In this document: piece after piece, positions 14,747-22,097 of the stretch
Layout: the number at the start of each line of letters is the position of its first letter
Numbering within the stretch: the stretch's first letter is position 1
Origin: a virus
Direction: 5' to 3' (one strand)
Length of the DNA: 32,791 nt
IMG/VR virus record: IMGVR_UViG_3300043409_000518
Coordinates: 1-32,791 of that record
Made by a program: the position numbers and the translations under genes
The notes under the pieces: generated by a model
Databases searched by the model: none
Told to the model about the DNA's origin: nothing
Seen by the model: the letters and a program-made list of their open reading frames with translations, nothing else

Positions 14747-15744
14747 ATATTTTAATAACAGGTGTTGCAGGTCTTATAGGTTCACATTTTGCTGATTGGA
14801 TAATAGAAAACAATAAAGCAAATGTTTATGGTATAGATAATCTTTCTGGTGGATATATAGAAAATATAAATCCTAAAGTTAACTTTTATAATTATGATCT
14901 AACAAATAGTTTACATATTGAACAATTATTTCGAGATCATCGATTTGATTATGTTTTCCATTTTGGTGCTTATGCTGCAGAGGGATTAAGTCCGTTTATT
15001 AGACAATTTAATTATGAAAATAATTTAATTGCAACAACAAGATTAATCAACCTTAGTATCAAATATAATATTAAACGATTTATATTTACCTCTACTATGG
15101 CAGTTTACGGAAAATCAAAAGTGCCATTTATAGAAAGTTATAAACCAGAACCAATCGATCCATATGGAATAGCAAAATATGCATGTGAAATGGATCTTTG
15201 TGTTGCAGGAGAACAACATGGTCTAGATTGGTGTATTTTTAGACCTCATAATGTTTATGGACCAAAACAAAACATCTGGGACAAATACAGAAACGTTTTA
15301 GGTATTTGGATGTATCAACATCTTAATGGGAAACCAATGAGTATTTTTGGTGACGGAGAACAAACTAGAGCATTTAGTTATATTACGGATTGTGTTCCTT
15401 ATTTTTGGTCAGGTGCTATAGAACAAAAGGCATCAAAAGAAATATTCAATATAGGAGGAGATGATCACATATCGATAAATGTTGCTTCAGATTTATTAAT
15501 AGATATTATAGGAAGTGGGACTAAAGAATACCACCAACAACGACACGAAGTAAAAGACGCATGGGTCTCTCATAATAAAATTAAAAATATTCTTAATTAT
15601 AAACAATGTACTCGTATGAGGGATGGACTTACCGATATGTGGAAATGGGCGAAATCTCAACCAATAAGAGAACAGAAACTTTGGGAAGAATTTGAATTAG
15701 ATAAAGGTCTTTACAATTATTGGAAAATAAAGGAAACATTATGA
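14743..15744 (+). CDS. NAD-dependent sugar epimerase/dehydratase (GalE-like)
   Basis: Extended short-chain dehydrogenase acting on nucleotide sugars. The 333 residues have the dinucleotide loop TGVAGLIGSH (about 6-15), IDNLSGG as in UDP-glucose 4-epimerases, YVFHFGAYAA, the catalytic Thr/Ser in FTSTMAVYG, and the YxxxK pair in DPYGIAKYACE. RPHNVYGPKQ and FGDGEQTRAFSYITD follow, both typical of GalE/WbpP-like enzymes. All catalytic residues seem intact. The likely reaction is 4-epimerisation of a UDP-hexose, with substrate not determinable. A second, quite different epimerase is encoded at 18214. The start overlaps the DUF5672 gene as ATGA. Confidence 0.88.
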   Translation: MNILITGVAGLIGSHFADWIIENNKANVYGIDNLSGGYIENINPKVNFYNYDLTNSLHIEQLFRDHRFDYVFHFGAYAAEGLSPFIRQFNYENNLIATTRLINLSIKYNIKRFIFTSTMAVYGKSKVPFIESYKPEPIDPYGIAKYACEMDLCVAGEQHGLDWCIFRPHNVYGPKQNIWDKYRNVLGIWMYQHLNGKPMSIFGDGEQTRAFSYITDCVPYFWSGAIEQKASKEIFNIGGDDHISINVASDLLIDIIGSGTKEYHQQRHEVKDAWVSHNKIKNILNYKQCTRMRDGLTDMWKWAKSQPIREQKLWEEFELDKGLYNYWKIKETL

Positions 15745-16400
15745 TAGAACTGAGAGATAAACTAATATCAAACAATATGACAATGGTCACAGAAGAAAGA
15801 TTTGATTTATTCATGAAATATAAAAATGATATTGACAAATTAGATGGAGATATTGTAGAATGTGGTGTTTGGCGAGGAGGTATGAGTATATTTTTGGCAA
15901 AATGTTTTAATGATAAACAGATTTGGGTGTGTGATTCTTTTGAGGGATGTCAAGATCCACAAAAAGGAAAATATGAATATTTAGCGGAAACTCATACCCA
16001 AGGATTATATGCAATAAATATACAAGAAGTTAAAACTAATTTTATAAACTATGGTTTTGTAGTAAACGATCCTAGGATTAAATTTCTAAAAGGATTTGTT
16101 AAGGATACCCTAGATCCTTCTATTTGTGAGATTTCTAAAATATCAATTCTTCGTATTGATGTTGATGCATATTCTGCAACGATGGAAGTATTGGATGCAT
16201 TATACGATAAAGTAGAACCAGGAGGATATATTATTTTTGATGATTCTTGTCTATCTACTTGTCATTCTGCGATGAAAATATTTTTCGAACGTATTGGCAA
16301 ATCTACAGTAATAGAACCAAATACATATACGACACTTAGTGTTTATTCTAATACATTACCGTGTGGATGTTTTATACAGAAAGAAGGGAATAGCATATGA
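15741..16400 (+). CDS. TylF/macrocin O-methyltransferase-like protein
   Basis: 219 residues from the ATG at 15741, chosen over an in-frame ATG at 15720 because it forms the ATGA overlap seen throughout this operon and has the ribosome binding site AAAGGAA upstream. The TylF family pattern is clear: GDIVECGVWRGGMSIFLAK (motif I E.GV.RGG.s.fmA), WVCDSFEGCQDP (family DSF.G.P), FLKGFVKDTLD, then ILRIDVDAYSATMEVLDALYDKVEPGGYIIFDDS, with the metal-binding Asp residues of the D.D.Y..t...L motif. These enzymes methylate sugar hydroxyls in a metal-dependent way. Its presence fits O-methylation of the island's glycan. Confidence 0.9.
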   Translation: MIELRDKLISNNMTMVTEERFDLFMKYKNDIDKLDGDIVECGVWRGGMSIFLAKCFNDKQIWVCDSFEGCQDPQKGKYEYLAETHTQGLYAINIQEVKTNFINYGFVVNDPRIKFLKGFVKDTLDPSICEISKISILRIDVDAYSATMEVLDALYDKVEPGGYIIFDDSCLSTCHSAMKIFFERIGKSTVIEPNTYTTLSVYSNTLPCGCFIQKEGNSI

Positions 16401-16969
16401 TGAGTATTTTTGAAAATGAATATGTAAAAATGGATATCTGTCATGCCCAAACTATTGGAGGATTGATTGTTTCACAAAAACCTACAAATATACTAGAGTT
16501 GGGTGTGGGTGGAGGAAGATCTACAGATCATATTTTAGCTAGTATTGCATTTAATGAAAATACTCCTAAATATACATTAGTAGATAATTGGTGTGATTTT
16601 GGTGGAAATATACCAAACGAAATAATTATTAAATATTCAAATATTATTAATATAATAACAGCAAACGAAAAAGATTTTATATTCTCAACTAAAGAAAAAT
16701 ATGATTTTATAGTTTCAGATGCAGACCATCACCATACAAATGAATGGTTTGAATATGTTTATGATAATTTATTATCATCAGACGGAATTTTAATATATCA
16801 TGATATTAATATACATAATATCGATGATGCCTTTCCAAATTTATTAGAAATATTAAATTTATGTAAAACGAAAAACATACATCATAAATTATTCAACAGA
16901 TCAACAAAAGAAAACGAAAGATGTCACAGAGGACTGTTAGTGATATTTAAACACAAAGAGATACTATGA
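16397..16969 (+). CDS. Class I SAM methyltransferase (Methyltransf_24-like)
   Basis: 190 residues. ILELGVGGGRSTDHILA is a textbook motif I, with an acidic TLVDNW at the end of strand 2. DFIVSDADHHHTNEWFEYVY corresponds to the family's IDg.H.ye....D motif with its metal/substrate His, and GILIYHDINIHNIDDAF to G..i.hD. It is probably an O-methyltransferase. The start could be either of two adjacent ATGs (16397 or 16400); the first overlaps the previous stop as ATGA. The closest relative in the window is the C-terminal half of the next gene, which has a similar DTDHTF and FHDTN pair, suggesting local duplication and fusion. Confidence 0.82.
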   Translation: MMSIFENEYVKMDICHAQTIGGLIVSQKPTNILELGVGGGRSTDHILASIAFNENTPKYTLVDNWCDFGGNIPNEIIIKYSNIINIITANEKDFIFSTKEKYDFIVSDADHHHTNEWFEYVYDNLLSSDGILIYHDINIHNIDDAFPNLLEILNLCKTKNIHHKLFNRSTKENERCHRGLLVIFKHKEIL

Positions 16970-18162
16970 AAACAAAAATAATAACGGCATATACTGAAAA
17001 TTTTAGTGAAATTTCTGATTTATCATATTCTGGTATAAAACAATATGGTGAAAAGCATAGCATACCGACTGAAAGATTTTTATTATCCACTACTATAGAT
17101 AGACCTCCCTCTTGGTATAAGATTGAATTGGTATTACAAGAATTTAAAAAAGGATATGATTGTGTTATGTGGGTTGATGCAGATACCATGGTTGTTAATT
17201 TCAATCATGATTTTTTTAGTATGTTAAATGACACACATAATATATTTTTATCAGAAGACACTAATGGCATCAATATGGGTGTTGTTGTTTGGAAAAATAC
17301 ACCAGAAGTTGTTGAAATTTTAAATAAAATTTGGTCCATGAAGGAATTTATAAATCATACTTGGTGGGAACAGGGGGCATTTAGAAACTTATATGACTCT
17401 AATTGGAAAGATATAAAAAATATAGTACAATTTATTCCACAAAATATATTAAACGCATATGACTATGGGTCATACGGACTTCCACCACATCCCGAAGGCG
17501 AGATAAATCCCAAATCTTTTATAGCACATTTTCCTGGATGGAATAAAGATTCTAATCATATACGTATCCGTTTGATGAAAAAGTATATCAACACAGATCA
17601 TTGCAACCAACACATAGTAGAAACACAATTTTTAAAAGAAATATCAATTCCGAGTGATATTAATGAACATATGTTAACGTTACAGAAATATGCAAAAGAG
17701 TGTGATCATATAACAGAAATGGGCGTTAGATGGGTAGTATCAACATATGCATTTTCAACAAGTAAACCAAAAACGTTAATATCTATCGATATAATTGATC
17801 CTAGAAAACCACACAATGAAATTGGAAACCAATGGAGTCAAGGAGGGAAAAGATTAGAAGATATAATAGAATACTGTAAGTTATCTAATATAGAATTTCA
17901 TTTTATAGAAGGAGATACTACTAAAATATCAATAAACGAAACAGATTTATTGTTTATAGATACTGACCACACATTTAATCAACTGCAAATGGAATTAAAA
18001 TTACACGGCAATAAAGCAAAAAAATACATAATATTTCATGATACTAACATGGAGGAGTTATGGAATGCTATAACAGAATTTTTACAAATCAATAAACATT
18101 GGAGTGTTGACACAAAATTTGATAATAATAATGGGTTAACGATTCTAAAAAGAATAATTTGA
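16966..18162 (+). CDS. Bifunctional GT34-like glycosyltransferase plus methyltransferase
   Basis: 398 residues in two parts. Residues about 1-205 look like a GT34 (GMA12/MNN10-like) transferase: KIITAYTENF strand, SYSGIKQYGEKHSI, SWYKIELVLQEFKKGYDCVMWVDADTMVV (DxD at about 70-72), INMGVVVWKNTP, WWEQGAFRNL and a FIAHFPGW end. Residues about 225-398 form a class I methyltransferase: ITEMGVRWVVST, SIDIIDPRK, FHFIEGDTTKI, LLFIDTDHTFNQLQMEL and YIIFHDTNMEELW. A fusion suggests a sugar is added and then methylated by one protein. The stop lies within the -35 region of the next promoter. This closes the run of overlapping genes that begins at 11491. Confidence 0.83.
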   Translation: MKTKIITAYTENFSEISDLSYSGIKQYGEKHSIPTERFLLSTTIDRPPSWYKIELVLQEFKKGYDCVMWVDADTMVVNFNHDFFSMLNDTHNIFLSEDTNGINMGVVVWKNTPEVVEILNKIWSMKEFINHTWWEQGAFRNLYDSNWKDIKNIVQFIPQNILNAYDYGSYGLPPHPEGEINPKSFIAHFPGWNKDSNHIRIRLMKKYINTDHCNQHIVETQFLKEISIPSDINEHMLTLQKYAKECDHITEMGVRWVVSTYAFSTSKPKTLISIDIIDPRKPHNEIGNQWSQGGKRLEDIIEYCKLSNIEFHFIEGDTTKISINETDLLFIDTDHTFNQLQMELKLHGNKAKKYIIFHDTNMEELWNAITEFLQINKHWSVDTKFDNNNGLTILKRII

Positions 18163-18187
18163 CTTTGACATCTAGTGTAGATATACT
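18159..18187 (+). promoter_or_regulatory. sigma70-like promoter before GDP-mannose epimerase homologue
   Basis: A -35 TTGACT (18159-18164), a 17-base spacer and a -10 TATACT (18182-18187). The ATG is at 18214, giving a leader of about 20 bases that contains a good ribosome binding site (GAAAGGAAA, 18200-18207). This promoter is conventional, unlike the three leaderless ones in the window. Confidence 0.6.
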
Positions 18188-18213
18188 ACGAAACTCCTGA
18201 AAGGAAATTTATT

Positions 18214-19248
18214 ATGAAAAAAACAGCATTAGTATTGGGTGGCGGCGGATTTATCGGTTCTCATTTAGTTAAACGATTAAAATTAGAAGGGTATTGGGTT
18301 CGTGTTGTTGATCTTAAACATCCTGAATTTTCACCAACACACGCTGATGATTTTATTATTGGTGATCTAAGACAACAATCTATATGTGATGATGCATTTA
18401 AATTATTTTTCGATATGCATTTTGACGAAGCATATCAATTAGCAGCAGACATGGGTGGTGCAGGATATATCTTTACTGGAGAACACGACGCAGATATAAT
18501 GCATAATTCTGCACTTATTAACTTAAATATAGCAGAACGATGCCTGAAACACAAAGTAGGTAAAGTATTCTATTCATCTTCGGCATGCATGTATCCTGCA
18601 TACAATCAAGAAGATCCAAATAATCCAAAATGTTCGGAAGATTCTGCATATCCTGCAGCACCAGATAGTGAGTATGGATGGGAAAAGTTGTTCAGTGAAA
18701 GATTATTCTTAGCATTTGCAAGAAATTATGGTATGAATGTTCGTATTGCTCGTTATCATAATATATTTGGACCAGAAGGAACATGGGAAGGTGGAAAGGA
18801 AAAGGCACCAGCTGCTATGTGTCGTAAAGTATCGCAAGCAGAAAATAACACTTCCATAGAGGTGTGGGGCGACGGACAACAAACTCGTTCTTTTCTGTAT
18901 ATCGACGAATGTATAGAAGCAACTAGACGACTTATGAATTCATATTTTACTGGTCCTGTTAATATTGGTTCTGAAGAGATGATCAAAATTAATGATCTAG
19001 CATCAATGGTTATTGATATAGCAAGGAAAGAACTAACTGTTAATAATATATCTGGACCTGTAGGAGTCCGTGGTCGTAATTCTGACAATAAACTATATCT
19101 AAAAAATATTGGATGGGAACCTTCGCAATCATTACAAGAAGGAATGGAGAAAACATATTCTTGGATCAATGGAATAATTCGTAGTAAAAATAAACAAGAA
19201 CATTTATCTGTTGCAGATTTAGATATGAGAGATAGATTTAACTCTTAA
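18214..19248 (+). CDS. GDP-mannose 3,5-epimerase-like protein
   Basis: 344 residues of extended SDR fold with the dinucleotide loop LGGGGFIGSH (8-17). It follows plant GDP-mannose 3,5-epimerase (GME) closely: LAADMGGAGYI, YSSSACMYPAYNQ (catalytic Ser and Cys), YGWEKLFSERL (YxxxK), YHNIFGPEGTWEGGKEKAPA, WGDGQQTRSFLYIDEC, NIGSEEM and GPVGVRGRNSDN. In plants GME converts GDP-D-mannose to GDP-L-galactose (with GDP-L-gulose as side product). The SACMYP Cys and the second Lys in GGKEKAPA, both used for C3/C5 epimerisation, are present. It has its own promoter and a strong ribosome binding site, unlike the coupled genes before it. It likely supplies a GDP-L-sugar for the island's transferases, such as the GT10-like enzyme. 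Confidence 0.9.
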   Translation: MKKTALVLGGGGFIGSHLVKRLKLEGYWVRVVDLKHPEFSPTHADDFIIGDLRQQSICDDAFKLFFDMHFDEAYQLAADMGGAGYIFTGEHDADIMHNSALINLNIAERCLKHKVGKVFYSSSACMYPAYNQEDPNNPKCSEDSAYPAAPDSEYGWEKLFSERLFLAFARNYGMNVRIARYHNIFGPEGTWEGGKEKAPAAMCRKVSQAENNTSIEVWGDGQQTRSFLYIDECIEATRRLMNSYFTGPVNIGSEEMIKINDLASMVIDIARKELTVNNISGPVGVRGRNSDNKLYLKNIGWEPSQSLQEGMEKTYSWINGIIRSKNKQEHLSVADLDMRDRFNS

Positions 19249-19282
19249 TTAAAAATCAAAACAACCAACATAGGTATAATAT

Positions 19283-19951
19283 ATGAAATTTAAAGTTTAT
19301 TTTAAAACCTCTAAAGGATTTGGAAAAAATAGTATTCCTGGATTTAATAATTACAAATGTTTACAGTCATTATTACAATCATTTTCTAAAGAAGAAATTT
19401 TTATAAATTTGGATAATGGAACAGAAGAGCAAAAAAACTATTTTCTAGAAAATAATTTTAATTTTGCAGAAACACAATTAGGAAACTGTTCAGTGGTTAG
19501 ACACCAATTAAATCTAGCATTAAAGAGTGATGCAGATATTTTCTATTTTGTAGAACACGACCATTTTCATTTAAATAAACAAAAAGAATATTTGTGTGAT
19601 GGTCTATCTCTTTTCGATATAATATCTCTATACGACCATCCTGATAAATATTCAATATCAGTATATCCAGATTTATGTGCAAAGTTGTATATGGGGAAAC
19701 TGTGCCACTGGAGAAATACTCCTTCTACTGTTGTAACATTTGCATGTAAAAAAGAAACACTTTACAAAATAAAAGATATTATTTTTGATGACAGATTTAC
19801 TGGTCCACATTTGAGAGCAACAGAAGATCATTCTATGTTTTTAGAAATGTGGAAAAATAATATTTCTATAGGAACTCCCATTCCAGGAAGATCGACTCAT
19901 TTAGAACTTTCTGATATTTCTCCATACGTCGATTGGATTTCACTTAAATAG
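19283..19951 (+). CDS. Putative glycosyltransferase, GT-A-like
   Basis: 222 residues. The N-terminus (KFKVYFKTSKGFGKNSIPGFNNYKC) leads to an EIFINLDNGTEE strand. The pair IFYFVEHDHFHLN is in the position of a DxD-like metal motif (ExDH here). PSTVVTFACKKETL and GPHLRATEDHSMFLEMW, with an acidic ED, resemble the acceptor-side motif of GT-A enzymes. GRSTHLELSDISPYVDW closes the protein. I cannot place it in a named family, so the call rests on this layout and the context. A weak TAGG ribosome binding site precedes the ATG. Two late-promoter-like boxes for the next gene overlap its end. Confidence 0.6.
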   Translation: MKFKVYFKTSKGFGKNSIPGFNNYKCLQSLLQSFSKEEIFINLDNGTEEQKNYFLENNFNFAETQLGNCSVVRHQLNLALKSDADIFYFVEHDHFHLNKQKEYLCDGLSLFDIISLYDHPDKYSISVYPDLCAKLYMGKLCHWRNTPSTVVTFACKKETLYKIKDIIFDDRFTGPHLRATEDHSMFLEMWKNNISIGTPIPGRSTHLELSDISPYVDWISLK

Positions 19952-19960
19952 TTATAAATA
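19943..19960 (+). promoter_or_regulatory. Tandem late-promoter-like boxes CTTAAATA and TATAAATA
   Basis: CTTAAATA (19943-19950) and the exact T4 late consensus TATAAATA (19953-19960) precede the ATG at 19965. By T4 spacing the second would start RNA at about 19966, essentially at the start codon, and the first at about 19956. No Shine-Dalgarno sequence is visible in either case. Confidence 0.5.
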
Positions 19961-19964
19961 CAAT

Positions 19965-21179
19965 ATGAAACCAACAATTACACTATGCATGATCGTGAAG
20001 AATGAATCGCATGTCATTCTTGAATGTCTAAACTCAGTCTACAAGCACCTAGATTACTGGGTAATATCTGACACGGGTTCTACAGACAACACTAAAGAAC
20101 TTATTACAAATTTCTTCAAGGAAAAGAATATTCCTGGAGAGTTCGCTGATCTTGAATGGAAGTCATTCGGACATAATAGATCTTATGTTCTTAATGCCTG
20201 TAAAGGTAAGGCAGATTATCTCTGGGTCATTGATGCAGACGATTATCTGGAAGGTGAAATTATACTTCCAGAAAATACAATTGCCGACGCATTTACTCTG
20301 AGAATTGGTAAAGGACCTGATTTCACGTGGTGGAGAAATCAGATATTTAAGGTAGATGCAGAATGGCATTATGTTGGTGTGTTGCATGAATACGCTGCAA
20401 CAAACAAACCAAATCCACAAATATATAAATTAGATGGAAATTATAAAGTAAATGCCAGAACAACTGGTGCGAGAAATGTTGGTATATCGGGTATTGAGAA
20501 ATACTCAAAGGATGCTAAAACACTTGAGCTTGCACTTATTGACGAACCAGATAATGCACGATATTGGTTTTATCTTGCACAATCATATTTTGATTCTCAA
20601 CAATTTGCAAAGTCAGAAGAAGCATATGCAAAGAGAGTTTCTTATGGTGGTTGGCCGGAAGAAGTATATTATTCTCTATATCGTATTGCTATTGCTAAAG
20701 CACTACAAGAAAAACCATGGCATGAGATTAAAGATGCATTTCTTGCCGCATATAATTTTAGACCATCAAGAGCAGAACCTTTGTTTCATATTGCACAGAT
20801 ATATCGTATGAAAATGAATATGCCGGCAATTGCATATATTTACATAAAGATGGCTGCTGATATTCCGTATCCAAAAGATGATATTTTGTTTATTCCAGAT
20901 CAATTGTATAATTTTGGTATTTTAGATGAACTGGCATCTGTTGCATTTTATGCAGGTCGTCCAGATGTTGGATATATGGCAACTAAGACTCTATTAGAAC
21001 AAAATAGAGCTCCAGAATCTGAGATTCCTAGAATACAACAAAATTTCGAAAAATATAAAGAAGTCATGCAGAATCTGCAGGCACAGACTCAACACCCCCC
21101 ACAACAAAAAAATCAAGTCAACCTAGAGAAAACTCCAGAGAAGTCTAAAACATATAAGAGACGAAAAGTGCATAGTTAA
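19965..21179 (+). CDS. GT2 glycosyltransferase with TPR-like C-terminal region
   Basis: 404 residues. The N-terminal GT2 domain (about 1-170) shows ITLCMIVKNES, WVISDTGSTDNTKELI (the nucleotide-binding Asp), FGHNRSYVLNACKGKADYLWVIDADDYLEG (DAD) and WHYVGVLHEY. The central part is a run of helical repeats resembling TPRs: DNARYWFYLAQSYFDSQQF, then PEEVYYSLYRIAIAKALQE and RAEPLFHIAQIYR. The last 40 residues are Gln/Lys/Pro-rich, basic and probably disordered. GT2 plus TPR proteins of this design occur in tailed phages and giant viruses; TPRs may dock a protein acceptor or a partner transferase. Codon use changes within the gene, with AAG/CTT-rich codons in the first 350 bases and AAA-rich after that. 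Confidence 0.85.
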   Translation: MKPTITLCMIVKNESHVILECLNSVYKHLDYWVISDTGSTDNTKELITNFFKEKNIPGEFADLEWKSFGHNRSYVLNACKGKADYLWVIDADDYLEGEIILPENTIADAFTLRIGKGPDFTWWRNQIFKVDAEWHYVGVLHEYAATNKPNPQIYKLDGNYKVNARTTGARNVGISGIEKYSKDAKTLELALIDEPDNARYWFYLAQSYFDSQQFAKSEEAYAKRVSYGGWPEEVYYSLYRIAIAKALQEKPWHEIKDAFLAAYNFRPSRAEPLFHIAQIYRMKMNMPAIAYIYIKMAADIPYPKDDILFIPDQLYNFGILDELASVAFYAGRPDVGYMATKTLLEQNRAPESEIPRIQQNFEKYKEVMQNLQAQTQHPPQQKNQVNLEKTPEKSKTYKRRKVHS

Positions 21180-21187
21180 GAAAACAG

Positions 21188-21218
21188 ACCTCTATGTTTA
21201 TTATAAATACACAGAGGT
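21188..21218 (+). promoter_or_regulatory. Hairpin enclosing a late promoter and covering the ribosome binding site
   Basis: ACCTCT (21188-21193) pairs with AGAGGT (21213-21218), and after one mismatch TGT (21195-21197) pairs with ACA (21209-21211 region, with C21210). The loop holds TATAAATA (21202-21209). The right arm AGAGG is the ribosome binding site of the gene starting at 21223. RNA read through from upstream would hide the site; RNA started at the late box (expected near 21215) could not form the hairpin. No T-run follows, so it is not a terminator. Confidence 0.55.
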
Positions 21219-21222
21219 ATAA

Positions 21223-21726
21223 ATGTCTGCACAATACGATCTTATATTAAATAGAAACGAAAATTTCACCCTATATCTAGAATATCAGGACGAGAGTGGC
21301 GCTCGTATAGATCTGGTCGGTAATACCGCATCAGATCCCCTTTATTATGCAAAGATGATGATTAAACCGTATAAGAAGGATACTCAAGCGGTAGTTCTTC
21401 TTAAATCGGATCCGTTTGAGGTTCTATGTGGAACCACACAGGCGGGTATAAGTGGTGGTATTAAATTAAATAGAAATTTTGGAAATACTGGTGGATATAC
21501 TGGTGGTATTTTTATTACAGTAAATCCATTAGTAACAATGACTATGTCTCCTGGAAAATCATTTTATGATATTTTTCTTGTAGGAAGAACTGGCGATATT
21601 AAAGGATTTTCTACTAAATTACTTGAAGGATCTGTGGATGTTGTTCAAGAGATAACCACAAACATTGAAGATCAATTTAGAGCTTTCTCGTTTGATGATG
21701 AAATTGACGGGGGAGCATTCACGTGA
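21223..21726 (+). CDS. Virion-associated protein of the fibre block
   Basis: 167 residues starting MSAQYDLILNRNENFTLYLEYQDESGARIDL, a pattern common near the start of phage tail or baseplate-associated proteins in T4-like aquatic phages. A beta-rich middle (GGIKLNRNFGNTGGYTGGIFITVNP and SFYDIFLVGRTGDIKGF) fits a small sandwich domain. The end, FDDEIDGGAFT, carries the D-G-G-x-F tail shared by other products of this block. The final codons GACGGGGGAGCA provide the ribosome binding site for the next small gene. No signal peptide is seen. The structural role is inferred from position and style rather than a named family. Confidence 0.7.
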   Translation: MSAQYDLILNRNENFTLYLEYQDESGARIDLVGNTASDPLYYAKMMIKPYKKDTQAVVLLKSDPFEVLCGTTQAGISGGIKLNRNFGNTGGYTGGIFITVNPLVTMTMSPGKSFYDIFLVGRTGDIKGFSTKLLEGSVDVVQEITTNIEDQFRAFSFDDEIDGGAFT

Positions 21727-21848
21727 AAAAAATTAAACTTATCCTTAGTAAGATTATAATTAAAAATGTCAGTATAATAAATGAATCTGGTAAAAAGATT
21801 AAAATAACTTTACAAAAAACAAACACAGAATATAAAATATATTCATAA
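21723..21848 (+). CDS. Small basic hypothetical protein (41 aa)
   Basis: A GTG start at 21723 overlaps the previous TGA (GTGA) and sits 7 bases after a very strong ribosome binding site (GGGGGAG, 21709-21715). The 41-residue product (KKIKLILSKIIIKNVSII, then a basic KKIKITLQK, ending EYKIYS) is basic and beta-prone, with no recognisable domain and no shared C-terminal tail. Its TAA overlaps an ATG (TAATG at 21846-21850). Without it, 135 bases between two fibre genes would be unexplained. Confidence 0.55.
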   Translation: MKKIKLILSKIIIKNVSIINESGKKIKITLQKTNTEYKIYS

Positions 21849-21860
21849 TGTTGAAATTCA

Positions 21861-22097
21861 ATGTGCTTTCCATTAAACCCACAACTAGGAACCACTGCAG
21901 ATTGTTTGAATTTGTCATGGACCTATGACGGATATGGTTGGGTTCGTGTTAAAAATATTATACCTGGCGGTTTTACTATATTAGGTTCATTGATTGTTGA
22001 TGGTGAAATTGTATCTAAGACTAAATTTTCTGGATTTACGGGTAATGCTATAACAGAACCAGTAGATAATATAAATCTCGATGGTGGAGAATTTTAA
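21861..22097 (+). CDS. Small fibre-block protein with D-G-G-E-F tail
   Basis: 78 residues. The second half, TILGSLIVDGEIVSKTKFSG then ITEPVDNINLDGGEF, closely parallels the C-terminus of the collagen-like fibre at 22098 ([30 protein letters not shown]), so the two share an ancestor. The N-terminal part has a phage-fibre-like LSWTYDGYGWVRVKN. An in-frame TGA at 21852-21854 limits the start to 21861. There is no good ribosome binding site; a +1-frame ATG at 21848 opens a 26-codon frame running over this start, so either coupling or an old frameshift is possible. The last codons contain GGTGGAGA, the ribosome binding site for the next gene. Confidence 0.65.
   Translation: MCFPLNPQLGTTADCLNLSWTYDGYGWVRVKNIIPGGFTILGSLIVDGEIVSKTKFSGFTGNAITEPVDNINLDGGEF

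Noticed and set aside
9133-21179. A DNA-hypermodification locus like T4 glucosyl-HMC
   Set aside because: No deoxynucleotide hydroxymethylase or alpha/beta-glucosyltransferase of the T4 type is visible here. It stays only as one option among the functions of the island.
21188-21218. Rho-independent terminator after the GT2 gene
   Set aside because: The stem is imperfect, has an 11-base AT-rich loop and is not followed by a T-run. A translation switch explains it better.
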